The notes: generated by a model from the letters alone, not told the origin. Positions 17,140 to 23,987 are shown, counted from the stretch's first letter. The stretch is DNA of 34,817 nt from WUQU01 sp038849025 (GCA_038849025.1 JAWCNE010000010.1:1-34817); one strand, 5' to 3'. Made by a program: numbers and translations.

Positions 17140-17175
17140 GCGACTGCTAAAACACAATCGCACAACCTTATATTT
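17140..17175 (+). promoter_or_regulatory. Palindrome-TATA promoter module, copy 3
   Basis: Plus strand: GCGACTG-N8-CAATCGC (17140-17161), 5 bp (ACAAC), then CTTATATTT (17167-17175). It predicts a transcript starting near 17195-17200 into the hairpin and small-ORF region, which otherwise has no annotated gene. It begins 40 bases after the response regulator stop. Confidence 0.65.
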
Positions 17176-17217
17176 TTACCATGCGTATTTTTCTTCTGGG
17201 GGAGGATGGGGGAGGTC

Positions 17218-17322
17218 TTGGGGGATGCGCATGCTCAAAATAAGGAGGAGTCAGCAAAGAACAACAGCGATCTCAACTAATCCCTCGAAATCCTATTCGG
17301 CTTTATTTTGCGCATCCCCCAA
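17218..17322 (+). ncRNA. Possible structured RNA with 20-bp bulged stem
   Basis: Arm TTGGGGGATGCGC plus AAAATAA (17218-17230 and 17237-17243, separated by a 6-base bulge) pairs perfectly with 17303-17322. The loop is 59 bases. A G-rich lead with two copies of GGGGGAGG (17198-17215) precedes it and could compete with the stem for the CCCCC arm. It lies directly downstream of promoter module 3. It may be a small RNA, or a regulated leader for a small ORF beginning inside the stem. The family is not recognised. Confidence 0.4.
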
Positions 17323-17344
17323 GCAAACTAGTTATTTTGGTTGA
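17225..17344 (+). CDS. Possible 39-aa small protein
   Basis: ATG 17225 follows a good Shine-Dalgarno (GGAGGT, 17211-17216) by 8 bases, and the frame runs to TGA 17344. The product starts MRMLKIRRSQQRTT: basic and Ser/Thr-rich, with one Cys and no known motif. The start codon lies inside the predicted stem, so folding could hide it. A competing 24-aa frame starts at ATG 17207. The composition gives little support for coding, so the transcript could equally be non-coding. Confidence 0.25.
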   Translation: MRMLKIRRSQQRTTAISTNPSKSYSALFCASPKQTSYFG

Positions 17345-17431
17345 AAAAGCTCACAAAAGAGCTGGCGTTTAAACAGTTAAAAATTGTTTTCTTTATAATC
17401 GAATAAAAAGAGGGACGATACCAGCGATGTC

Positions 17432-17707
17432 CTAAACTCGTCTTTGCCTCTGCTCTCTTTCAGTTCCTCTTAGACAGAAGAATTGATTTATAAGACCTAA
17501 TTGTTCCGTAACCGGGCATGTAGGGCATATGCAATCCACTTCTTCCGTTATGCACATTGGGCTTCGCCCTAGAGCACAAAAAAGCAGTTCCCTAGCCTGC
17601 CTTGAACATTCCGTGTAAGTGGGACACTCGCCGCAAATACAAAGCTTCCTATTAGATTCAATCATTTTGTTTATTTCTTCCTGAGTCATTTTTGCCATTT
17701 GTTGCAT
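17432..17707 (-). CDS. DUF2769-type cysteine-rich protein
   Basis: This ~91-aa protein is of a family seen in methanogens and other archaea (DUF2769). It has an N-terminal helix (MTQEEINKMIESNR) and ten cysteines in a symmetric pattern: CICGECPTYTEC, then FCALGRSPMC, then CICPTCPVTEQ, and a final Cys in FFC. The repeated C-x-C-x2-C-P sets suggest that it binds zinc or an iron-sulfur cluster; the biochemical role is unknown. I prefer ATG 17707, with TTG 17713 as the alternative. The promoter contains the only perfect copy of the 22-bp palindrome (17776-17797). It diverges from the second response regulator. Confidence 0.8.
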   Translation of the reverse strand: MQQMAKMTQEEINKMIESNRKLCICGECPTYTECSRQARELLFCALGRSPMCITEEVDCICPTCPVTEQLGLINQFFCLRGTEREQRQRRV

Positions 17708-17762
17708 GGCCAAATCAAATTTATCCAGCTAAATCACCCCGAATTTAACTTCAAGAAGAGAA

Positions 17763-17809
17763 AACTTAAAAATTTGCGACTGAAACTCGACAGTCGCAAT
17801 CTATAAACA
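17763..17809. promoter_or_regulatory. Palindrome-TATA promoter module, copy 4 (perfect, possibly bidirectional)
   Basis: GCGACTG-N8-CAGTCGC (17776-17797) is a perfect palindrome, and 2 more bases on each side extend it to 9-bp arms. Minus strand: 5 bp (AAATT), then TTTAAGTT (17770-17763), facing the DUF2769 gene. Plus strand: 4 bp, then TATAAACA (17802-17809), facing the response regulator. It is the only copy in the window with a TATA-like box at that distance on both sides. Confidence 0.75.
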
Positions 17810-17818
17810 GTGTGTCTC

Positions 17819-17849
17819 TGTCAAGTGACACTCCCATACCCTTTTAAAT
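17819..17849 (+). promoter_or_regulatory. TGTCA-AG-TGACA palindrome and TATA box of second response regulator
   Basis: A 12-bp perfect palindrome (17819-17830) lies 11 bases before a strong A/T box TTTTAAAT (17842-17849), which predicts a transcript start close to the TTG start at 17873. It may be a second operator, distinct from the 22-bp module next to it. Confidence 0.45.
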
Positions 17850-17872
17850 AAAGTCCTAATTATGGTAGCTGA

Positions 17873-18268
17873 TTGCCATTGCAAACCCCTTCGAAAATAA
17901 AACCTAGCATCCTCATAATAGACGACGACAAAAACATATTGAAAATCCTATCTAAACTTCTGGAAAAAGCGGGATACATTGTTACCACGGCAGAAACAGG
18001 GCAAGAAGCCTTGTACAAGATTAAAAACCAAAATTACAACGTAGCACTAGTAGACGTAAATCTTCAGGACATAAATGGCTTAAACTTGTTAAACCAGATT
18101 CATAAGATTGCGCCTGACATGGTAAAAATTATTTTGACAGGATACCCATCAGATGAAAACAGGACTAGGGCACTAGAGCTTGGAGCTAGTGACTACCTTA
18201 CAAAACCAGTGAAACCGGAAAAACTAATCGAAGCCATTCAAAGTAAAGTGAAGAAAAATTCTACATGA
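17873..18268 (+). CDS. Second receiver-only response regulator
   Basis: This is a 131-aa CheY-like receiver with no output domain. Key sites: acidic pair in LIIDDDKN, phospho-Asp61 in VALVDVNLQD, Thr in ILTGYPSD and Lys in YLTKPVKP. It is clearly a paralogue of the kinase-coupled receiver (shared ETGQEA, NG..L, VKI..TG.P and KPVK). The start is TTG 17873, or TTG 17879 two codons in; the TATA at 17842 predicts almost no leader. With no kinase of its own nearby, it may take phosphate from the large kinase, but it has its own promoter and so can be set at a different level. Confidence 0.88.
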   Translation: MPLQTPSKIKPSILIIDDDKNILKILSKLLEKAGYIVTTAETGQEALYKIKNQNYNVALVDVNLQDINGLNLLNQIHKIAPDMVKIILTGYPSDENRTRALELGASDYLTKPVKPEKLIEAIQSKVKKNST

Positions 18269-18449
18269 AAACGAAAAACCCGCCTAATATGGGATTATTG
18301 GGTTGGAGTTTAAGAAATTAATAAGGATGCATATTATTTTAAAGAATCTAGTGAAACCAAAACCATATCGTGTACTCCTGTGAGTTTCATGCAGTAATTC
18401 GAACCTCAAATTTTATAGATGTCTTTGTAACAATATTATTCTGGAGGGG

Positions 18450-18833
18450 GTGACTGATAGTTTGGATTTTATTTGGGAGAAACCAGTTATAGTGTTTTAC
18501 AGAGAGAGACTTGAAAAACCGGAAGTAAAAGCATTTGCGGTTGTAAAGGCTAAAAAGCTTGTAATCTCAAAGGTTGATGAAAGTGCAAAATTTAGGGGTA
18601 GTATAGTTGATTTCTTCCCGTTAATGGGCGACATAGACCATATCTCTTCGGCGGAGGGAAAGTCTGATGTGTATGTTCTATGCTGGCTGGACGACAGAGA
18701 TGATGATTTCAGCAAAGCTTGGAGAAGGCTTAACGGTGTAACCTTTTCCCAAGGAATTAATTTCATAACTGACAAGAAGGGTAAAAGAACCTATAATGCC
18801 TATTTCGAAGCAAAACATGGAAAATTGGAATAA
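18450..18833 (+). CDS. Uncharacterised 127-aa soluble protein
   Basis: I do not recognise this family. The sequence looks like an alpha/beta single domain: FIWEKPVIVFYRE, a strand-rich region (AFAVVKAKKLVISKV), an acidic middle (DVYVLCWLDDRDDDF) and a C-terminal strand pair (FSQGINFITDKKGKRTYNAYFEAK). It has no signal peptide or membrane segment. The start is GTG 18450 or TTG 18462; a GGAGG plus GGTGA run (18443-18453) overlaps the GTG and sits at normal distance from the TTG. A TATA-like TTTTATAG lies near 18411. It stands alone between the second receiver and the membrane-protein pair. Confidence 0.7.
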   Translation: MTDSLDFIWEKPVIVFYRERLEKPEVKAFAVVKAKKLVISKVDESAKFRGSIVDFFPLMGDIDHISSAEGKSDVYVLCWLDDRDDDFSKAWRRLNGVTFSQGINFITDKKGKRTYNAYFEAKHGKLE

Positions 18834-19040
18834 TGCCTTAATCATGATGCCAAAGACCTGTTATGAAATGCATTTTAAACACTACTATTTCCAGTATTGT
18901 TAGGAAGCCTTAGCTATAACTTTGATTTTTGTAAAATAGATGCAAGTCTGCAGAGGAGTAGCCTTTTTAATTTTTCCATAAGGTTTATTAGTTAGCAGCC
19001 TCAATCTCATCAATTAAGATTCTGGGAGGGAAATTAACTT

Positions 19041-19628
19041 TTGCAGAAACGCTCTTCGATTACTGCTTTTCTGATCTTAGCAGTTGGTTTAGTCATTATA
19101 TTTGTAATAATCGTATTTTCGTCCATTACAATTTTTGTCCCCACAACCTCCGTCATTGATGTAGATCAAGCAAAAGCGTTGGCGGATCAGTATGCATCAT
19201 CCCAGTATTTAGATCTGCGCGTTAAGGAAATCATGGAGTTTTCCAATCATTACTACGTCATCATCCAAGAAGAGAACAGCGGCATTAACGCTTTTGAACT
19301 GTTGGTTGATAAGGCTACCGGGCGTGTTTTTCTCGAACCCGGTCCAACCATGATGTGGAACACAAAATATGGACACATGCGTTATAGTAATCCAACTGCA
19401 ATAATGCCAGTAAGCTCAGAACAAGCGTTACGAAATGCACAGGGGTGGCTGGACGCTTACTTTCCAGGTGCAAGTGTTGAGGAAGCAGAAACTTTTTATG
19501 GGTACTACACTATTGATTTTTCAAGAAACAATCAGATAATCGGGATGCTGAGCGTGAACGGTTACTCAGGCGAAGTGTGGTATCACACTTGGCATGGCCA
19601 ATTCATAAGGATGGTAGAATATGATTAA
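19041..19628 (+). CDS. Membrane-anchored protein with PepSY-like extracellular region
   Basis: This is a 195-aa protein. Residues about 8-34 form one strong membrane helix (FLILAVGLVIIFVIIVFSSI), leaving a ~160-residue domain, probably outside. That domain has two rounds of a PepSY-like pattern: a Q/A-rich helix (DVDQAKALADQYASS; SSEQALRNAQGWLDA) followed by strands ending in a G..G turn (DKATGRVFLE; NGYSGEVWYH). PepSY regions often inhibit proteases or sit next to redox or metal systems. TTG 19041 has GGGAGGG about 12 bases upstream. The next gene starts 12 bases after its stop, so they form an operon. Confidence 0.65.
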   Translation: MQKRSSITAFLILAVGLVIIFVIIVFSSITIFVPTTSVIDVDQAKALADQYASSQYLDLRVKEIMEFSNHYYVIIQEENSGINAFELLVDKATGRVFLEPGPTMMWNTKYGHMRYSNPTAIMPVSSEQALRNAQGWLDAYFPGASVEEAETFYGYYTIDFSRNNQIIGMLSVNGYSGEVWYHTWHGQFIRMVEYD

Positions 19629-19640
19629 GGTGAAACGAAT

Positions 19641-20042
19641 ATGAATGCTGATATGAATAAAAGTTCAAGCACAAATACGATAGCGTTTGTTTTATCGTTA
19701 ATCGGAGGTATTTTGATACTTTTGAATGGCATCATGAGCCTTATGATGCTTACCTATTACGGCTCAGGCTTTGGTTGGATGTGGGGTATGATGGGCGGCT
19801 ACATGGGCATGATGGGCAGCCTCGGATTTCCTTTCGGCTCATTTCTTGGGCTTCTACTTGTAGGCTTAGTTTGCGGAGTAATTGTGACGATAGGCGCGTT
19901 TATGCTTAACTCTCGCCCAGCCGAGCACAAGTCATGGGGGCTAGTAATCCTAGTATTCTCGATAATCAGCTTCTTTGGCATGGGTGGATTCTATATAGGA
20001 GCTATACTTGGCGTAGTAGGCGGCGCCTTAGCGTTGAGCTGA
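19641..20042 (+). CDS. Four-helix membrane protein with Gly/Met/Trp-rich loop
   Basis: This 133-aa integral membrane protein has about four hydrophobic segments. Between the first and second lies an unusual stretch (about residues 48-62) rich in Met, Gly, Trp and Tyr (GWMWGMMGGYMGMMG). Methionine clusters in membrane proteins often touch copper, but no other copper gene is visible here, so this is a weak inference. The start is ATG 19641, 12 bases after the PepSY-like gene, with GGTGA upstream. The hydrophobic pattern resembles small DUF-type archaeal membrane proteins; I cannot assign a family. Confidence 0.65.
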   Translation: MNADMNKSSSTNTIAFVLSLIGGILILLNGIMSLMMLTYYGSGFGWMWGMMGGYMGMMGSLGFPFGSFLGLLLVGLVCGVIVTIGAFMLNSRPAEHKSWGLVILVFSIISFFGMGGFYIGAILGVVGGALALS

Positions 20043-20115
20043 AGAAAACTAAACAGAACAAAGCGTGCACCCATTTGCAAGGAACATAACAACGAATAGG
20101 AGTCGAAGGCTAGGA

Positions 20116-20790
20116 ATGGAAAAATCATGTTCAGATAGAGCGAGAAAGACTCTTAACGCGCAGCAATTGCGTTGGGAAAAGGCTTATTCGGAAGAACCTG
20201 ACTTCTTTGGCCAAGAGCCGAGCTTTTCAGCGCGAAAAGCACTGGAACATTTCGAGAAGGCGGGCAAATCCAGCATTATTGAACTGGGAGCGGGGCAGGG
20301 TCGGGACACATTATTCTTCGCCAAGAACGGGTTCCAAGTTTACGCTTTGGATTACAGTGAAAGTGCGGTTGAAGCGATAAATCAAAAAGCTCGAAAACTG
20401 GGGCTGTCACAGTCTATCAAAGCAATCCGTCATGACGTAAGAAAACCTCTTCCATTCGATAATGAATCGTTTAGCGGCTGCTATTCACACATGCTTTATT
20501 GCATGGCACTCACTACAGAAGAACTTGAATTTCTTTTCCGAGAAGTTAGACGCGTATTGAAACCAAGTGGAATCAATATTTACACTGTAAGGCACACCGG
20601 AGATGAGCATTACCGAAAAGGAAAACACATATGCGAAGATATCTACGAGTACGATGGCTTTGCTGTCCACTTCTTCAGCAGAGAAAAAGTGGAACGCCTA
20701 TCCGAAGGATATGACATAGTAAACGTTGAGGAGTTTGAGGAGGGGGAACTTCCGAGAAAACTCTTTTTGGTCGTGCTCAAGAAAAGGTAA
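20116..20790 (+). CDS. Class I SAM-dependent methyltransferase
   Basis: This is a complete small-molecule type methyltransferase. It has the SAM loop IIELGAGQGRDTLFF (motif I), VYALDYSESAVEAI (the acidic end binds the ribose), IRHDVRKPLPFDNESF and the post-motif VRRVLKPSGINIYTV. It resembles the TehB/UbiE-like cluster; the substrate is unknown. I prefer ATG 20116, because the start GTG 20065 adds 17 basic residues with no ribosome binding site. A decayed MerA-like gene lies directly downstream, so the enzyme may once have belonged to a metal or metalloid island, although nothing in the protein itself proves this. Confidence 0.8.
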   Translation: MEKSCSDRARKTLNAQQLRWEKAYSEEPDFFGQEPSFSARKALEHFEKAGKSSIIELGAGQGRDTLFFAKNGFQVYALDYSESAVEAINQKARKLGLSQSIKAIRHDVRKPLPFDNESFSGCYSHMLYCMALTTEELEFLFREVRRVLKPSGINIYTVRHTGDEHYRKGKHICEDIYEYDGFAVHFFSREKVERLSEGYDIVNVEEFEEGELPRKLFLVVLKKR

Positions 20791-20821
20791 ATCGTTAATT
20801 ATGCGCTAAAAGGTGCTTCTA

Positions 20822-20985
20822 ATGAAAGAGTTTGATTTTACAATTTTAGGTGCGGGTTCTGCAGGATTTGCTGCAGCGATAAAAACTTCCGAACTTAAAA
20901 ATCGCGGTAATCAAGTGTGGAACGGTTGGGGACTTGTGTAAACGTTGAGTTCACTCCCTTAAAGCATCTGTTGCTTCTTTTTTGA
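20822..20985 (+). pseudogene. Remnant of MerA-like FAD/NAD(P) disulfide oxidoreductase
   Basis: ATG 20822 opens a frame with a flavoprotein N-terminus, EFDFTILGAGSAGFAAAI, the FAD-binding GxGxxG start of mercuric reductase and dihydrolipoamide dehydrogenase. It stops at TAA 20941 after 39 codons. The expected continuation is recovered in other frames: KIAVIK near 20897-20914, then LGTCVNVEFTPLKHLLLL (about 20926-20982), matching the active-site region GTCVNVGCVPSKxLL with the second cysteine lost. At least two frameshifts are therefore needed, and the remaining ~400 residues are absent. It is a dead 5' fragment. 20986-21026 holds nothing. Confidence 0.7.
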
Positions 20986-21026
20986 GGCTCTTAATACTTT
21001 TCCGGTTTATGCGGAACGAGTTTGCT

Positions 21027-21482
21027 CTACTTCTTTAGCTCTAGATTGGTCCACCATAAGGGTACCCTAATGTTTTCAGCAATGTCCCAGTAATCGGCGG
21101 GTTTTATGTCTAAAACAGGAGTCCCATCAAACGCGTCAAGCCCGCGAACAGTCAGAACGTTACCATCAACCTTAACAAGCTCAACTAACGTTAACCCGAT
21201 AGGATTTGGACGGTGCATGGTTCTTGTGGCAAAAACTCCAAGAAGGGGCAAATCTTCCCTACCTCGAGGATGAACCTTTAATATTTTTCGCTCCTCTTTT
21301 TTGACTTTATGCAACCAAAAAAGTATGAACAAATGCGAGAAATCCTCTATGCCTTCTAAGGCTTCAATTAATCTTTCGTCGATTACTATCTGAGAAAGTC
21401 TATTCCTATCTTTAACTTCATCGCCAATGGCTTGCGTCTGCACGAAACCTATAGGTTTCAATATAATTTTTTTAAAGGCCAA
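21027..21482 (-). CDS. trmO: TrmO-like tRNA t6A37 N-methyltransferase (YaeB/TsaA family)
   Basis: This 151-aa protein of the UPF0066/YaeB family has a beta-barrel SAM methyltransferase fold. In bacteria TrmO methylates the N6 of threonylcarbamoyladenosine at tRNA position 37. The family signature is clear: PIGFVQT at the start, GIEDFSHLFILFWLH, KVHPRGREDLPLLGVFATR and RPNPIGLTLVELV, then LDAFDGTPVLDIKP. The length is that of a single-domain archaeal member. The start is TTG 21482 with GTGAGGGG upstream. It diverges from the glycerophosphodiesterase gene across 138 bases. Confidence 0.9.
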   Translation of the reverse strand: MAFKKIILKPIGFVQTQAIGDEVKDRNRLSQIVIDERLIEALEGIEDFSHLFILFWLHKVKKEERKILKVHPRGREDLPLLGVFATRTMHRPNPIGLTLVELVKVDGNVLTVRGLDAFDGTPVLDIKPADYWDIAENIRVPLWWTNLELKK

Positions 21483-21620
21483 AACTTTCCCCTCACCCTA
21501 CCATAGTATAGAGAATTGGTAAATATAATTTGAAATGGCACACTAGCACAAGTATATGCCATAAATGAATATGCAAAGAAACCGAAGCGTTTTAAACCTT
21601 CCCCGTACTTTAGTTTTATT

Positions 21621-22298
21621 ATGTTGTTAATTGGGCATAGAGGCGCGAAAGCATACGAACCTGAAAATACTTTGCGAAGCTTCCAAAAAGCTTTGGAAAT
21701 GGGTGCGAATGCCGTAGAGCTTGATGTGCGGAAAACGAAGGATGACCAACTGGTTGTTATCCACGATGCCGATGTGAAGAAAACAACTAACGGCAAAGGT
21801 TTAGTCAACGAACTCACCCTCAAAGAGATAAAATCTTTATCCACGGAAAAAGGTGAGAAGATCCCAACCCTCCTGGAGGCTCTCGACTTCTTAGATAAGA
21901 GGGCAAAAATACTCATTGAGTTAAAGGAAACGGGTATTGAAGAAAAGGTTCTTACCCTTGTACGTGAAAGGCAGCTTGAGAAAAACGTCATAATAGTGTC
22001 TTTCCTTGAAGATGCGTTGCGGAAAATAAGAGAGTTGGATGCTGATGTGGAAACAGGATTAATCTATGTAAAGCATAAAAACCCTATAAAAACGGCATTG
22101 GAATTGAAAGCAAATTATCTGGTTTCTTTCTACAAGTTCACCCACACAGCCAATATCAAGAAAGCCCATGAGCACGGCTTGAAAGTTATAGTTTGGACTA
22201 TAAATGAGCCTAACGAAATTGTTGAATATGCTAAGAAAGGCGTTGATGGCATAGCCAGCGATAAACCCGATATACTCGTAGCTAATCTTCGCTTCTAA
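21621..22298 (+). CDS. Glycerophosphodiester phosphodiesterase family protein
   Basis: This 225-aa TIM-barrel enzyme is expected to hydrolyse glycerophosphodiesters to glycerol phosphate and alcohol. The catalytic and metal residues are in place: GHRGA (His6, Arg7), PENT (15-17), ELDV (Glu33, Asp35), IHDAD (His48) and the later ELKE. The C-terminal VWTINEPNEI and GIASDKPD complete the family pattern. ATG 21621 comes only about 25-30 bases after an A/T box (TTTTAAACC, about 21589), so the transcript is nearly leaderless. In an archaeon the natural substrate may be ether-lipid headgroup diesters. The 3' end overlaps the convergent DUF362 gene by 17 bases. Confidence 0.92.
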   Translation: MLLIGHRGAKAYEPENTLRSFQKALEMGANAVELDVRKTKDDQLVVIHDADVKKTTNGKGLVNELTLKEIKSLSTEKGEKIPTLLEALDFLDKRAKILIELKETGIEEKVLTLVRERQLEKNVIIVSFLEDALRKIRELDADVETGLIYVKHKNPIKTALELKANYLVSFYKFTHTANIKKAHEHGLKVIVWTINEPNEIVEYAKKGVDGIASDKPDILVANLRF

Positions 22299-23172
22299 GA
22301 ATATTCTCTATTTTGTTTGCAACTTTATGGCTCTCTTCATCCAACGGTTTTAAGTGTATTTCTTCTGCAGTTTTTACTCCTACGCCAATTTCAGCCGCTC
22401 GCCGAATTTGATCAAGTTCAAAAATACTTCCCTTTGCGATATGACCCCTTGCACCGTACATTCTAAGAATGGCAACGCCAACAGCATCTATTGCTACACG
22501 ATCTTCGCTTGCAAGCAACAAATTTGGTGAAACCACTTCGCCCCGTTCTGGGCCTCCATTCACGAATGCTTTAGTTGCATCCATAACAACTAAATTTACA
22601 GGGTAAAACTTGTTTATTTCAGCTATCATTTGCCTCTGAAAAGGTGAGCTATGCAGCTCCCACATGTAATCATATATGGATCCTGGAACTTTTTTAGCTA
22701 TCAGTCCAACCGAGTTTTTTAGAGACATGGTAAAGTGGCCTCCGAATCTGTGGGTTTTAAGGCAACATGTTTGGACAACTTTATCCGCGTCAAGAAAAAG
22801 CCTAGCAATGTAAAATCCCCGGAGCCAATGGGTCCCTTCATGGTTAATCTTCAGCCACTCTTCTTTAGCTATCTCATCTAAAACAACCACTTCAAAATTC
22901 AACTGTTCTGACAACTTAAAAACGCCCATTCGCTCTAAAACAAGCCTAGTTACGCCCATGCCGCTGCGTTCAGCCAAAGTTATATCTTCTACCTTCGCAT
23001 CTTTTAGGATTTCAATTATCGCCCTCAAAGTCTCAGGATGCGTTGAGGCTGGAAATGGGTCAGCGCTGTTAAAATTAGCTTTTAAAGCCACATGCGTTCC
23101 AGAGTATTCGCTTAAATCTATTTGCCTCAGAAGTTTCTTAACACCAGCAATTCTACTATCGTCTTTTATCAT
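22282..23172 (-). CDS. DUF362 family protein
   Basis: This is a 296-aa DUF362 protein. Recognisable elements are VALKANFNSADPFPASTHPE, the ITLAERSGMG segment, VVQTCCLKTHRFGGHFTMSLKN (written here in part only as family context: CCLKTH and SLKN..G), VVMDATKAFVNGGPERG and ASEDRVAIDAVGV. This is the domain often found fused to ferredoxin modules in anaerobes. Here no 4Fe-4S motif is attached, although adjacent cysteines occur in the CCLKTH segment. The biochemical function is unknown. The start is ATG 23172; it is a single gene. Confidence 0.85.
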   Translation of the reverse strand: MIKDDSRIAGVKKLLRQIDLSEYSGTHVALKANFNSADPFPASTHPETLRAIIEILKDAKVEDITLAERSGMGVTRLVLERMGVFKLSEQLNFEVVVLDEIAKEEWLKINHEGTHWLRGFYIARLFLDADKVVQTCCLKTHRFGGHFTMSLKNSVGLIAKKVPGSIYDYMWELHSSPFQRQMIAEINKFYPVNLVVMDATKAFVNGGPERGEVVSPNLLLASEDRVAIDAVGVAILRMYGARGHIAKGSIFELDQIRRAAEIGVGVKTAEEIHLKPLDEESHKVANKIENILRSED

Positions 23173-23286
23173 AAAAACATCCGCTGTTTTAGACGTAAAA
23201 CTCTCCCCCTTTAATTGAAAAAGAACACGTAAATATTAACCTTAACTCTTTTCGATGAAATTTAGCTATTAAGACCGGTGTGAATT

Positions 23287-23321
23287 GGGACTGTAAAGGT
23301 GCAGTCGCTCCTACTTAATAG
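23287..23321 (+). promoter_or_regulatory. Palindrome-TATA promoter module, copy 5
   Basis: Plus strand: GGGACTG-N8-CAGTCGC (23287-23308), 5 bp (TCCTA), then CTTAATAG (23314-23321). It is upstream of the 63-aa membrane protein gene, whose start lies about 30 bases after the TATA box. The TATA octamer is identical to that of copy 2. Confidence 0.7.
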
Positions 23322-23349
23322 TATCTTAATACACTTTTAAAAAGGGGAA

Positions 23350-23541
23350 ATGCGTATGGAAAGGGGATATTTTACAATAGTAAATAAAAATAAAAAAACA
23401 CAGCCTAAAAAAGAAGATAGAGTTATGAGTATTTACACATCCGGAGACCCGCATCCATTTGTCATTTTGGCATTATTACTCTTCATACTTATATTGAGGG
23501 CCGTTAATCTTCGGAGAAAATCTCACTCCAAGGTTAAATGA
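23350..23541 (+). CDS. Small single-pass membrane protein (63 aa)
   Basis: This is a small protein with a basic N-terminal half (NKNKKTQPKKEDR), one hydrophobic helix near residues 38-51 (FVILALLLFILIL) and a short basic tail (RRKSHSKVK). No family is recognised. ATG 23350 has an AAAGGGG Shine-Dalgarno 2-3 bases upstream; ATG 23356 is an in-frame alternative. The gene has its own promoter with palindrome module 5 and no close neighbours on the same strand, which is the best evidence that it is real. Confidence 0.6.
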   Translation: MRMERGYFTIVNKNKKTQPKKEDRVMSIYTSGDPHPFVILALLLFILILRAVNLRRKSHSKVK

Positions 23542-23763
23542 TACTTCTGCGAATCATTAGCTGTTTTATACTAAAGCTTTTATAAGTGTCTTTCTTTGAA
23601 CATTAAAAGTGCAACTAACCCTTTTAAAAGCTTAAATGTGGGCTCCTAGCCCTTTAGAATAGAATAAAATTGCGGTTGGTTTTTGCAATACATAAAAAGT
23701 AAGCAATCACATTCCAAACTAACGAGTTTATCGTTGCCAAAAACTGCGGTAGGTTCGACAGAA

Positions 23764-23876
23764 GCATCCCTCTATATTTCATAATAGGATGCCTAAATGA
23801 AAGGATATCAATTTTCATTTAAGTGTTTCCTTATACCCTGGCGCTTTCATTTTGAAAGTTAGATGCGTTGTCTAAC
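23764..23876. repeat. Cluster of four short hairpins in a 446-base gap
   Basis: In the non-coding stretch 23542-23987 four inverted repeats lie within 113 bases: GCATCC/GGATGC (23764-23769, 23787-23792), AAATGAAA/TTTCATTT (23795-23802, 23813-23820), CTTTCA/TGAAAG (23844-23858) and GTTAGA/TCTAAC (23858-23876). No ORF of note covers them. They could be a structured RNA or the processing and termination region near the tRNA gene. The rest of the gap shows nothing. Confidence 0.3.
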
Positions 23877-23987
23877 AGCCTCTAAGGCGCATTCCCCACT
23901 CTTTATTGTTCTATTCGTTAGCTCCTGTTTCCTTTCTTTTTAAGTCATAAAGCAAATTGGAGAAGTTTACGTTTGTAGGCTCGATAA

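Noticed and set aside
17198..17224. G-quadruplex in the lead of the putative small transcript
   Set aside because: Only three runs of G5 are present; a four-run structure would need GG runs, so the case is weak beside the clear hairpin.
21458..21991. 177-aa reverse frame, Ser/Phe-rich
   Set aside because: It is antisense to the glycerophosphodiesterase gene, which has intact catalytic motifs.
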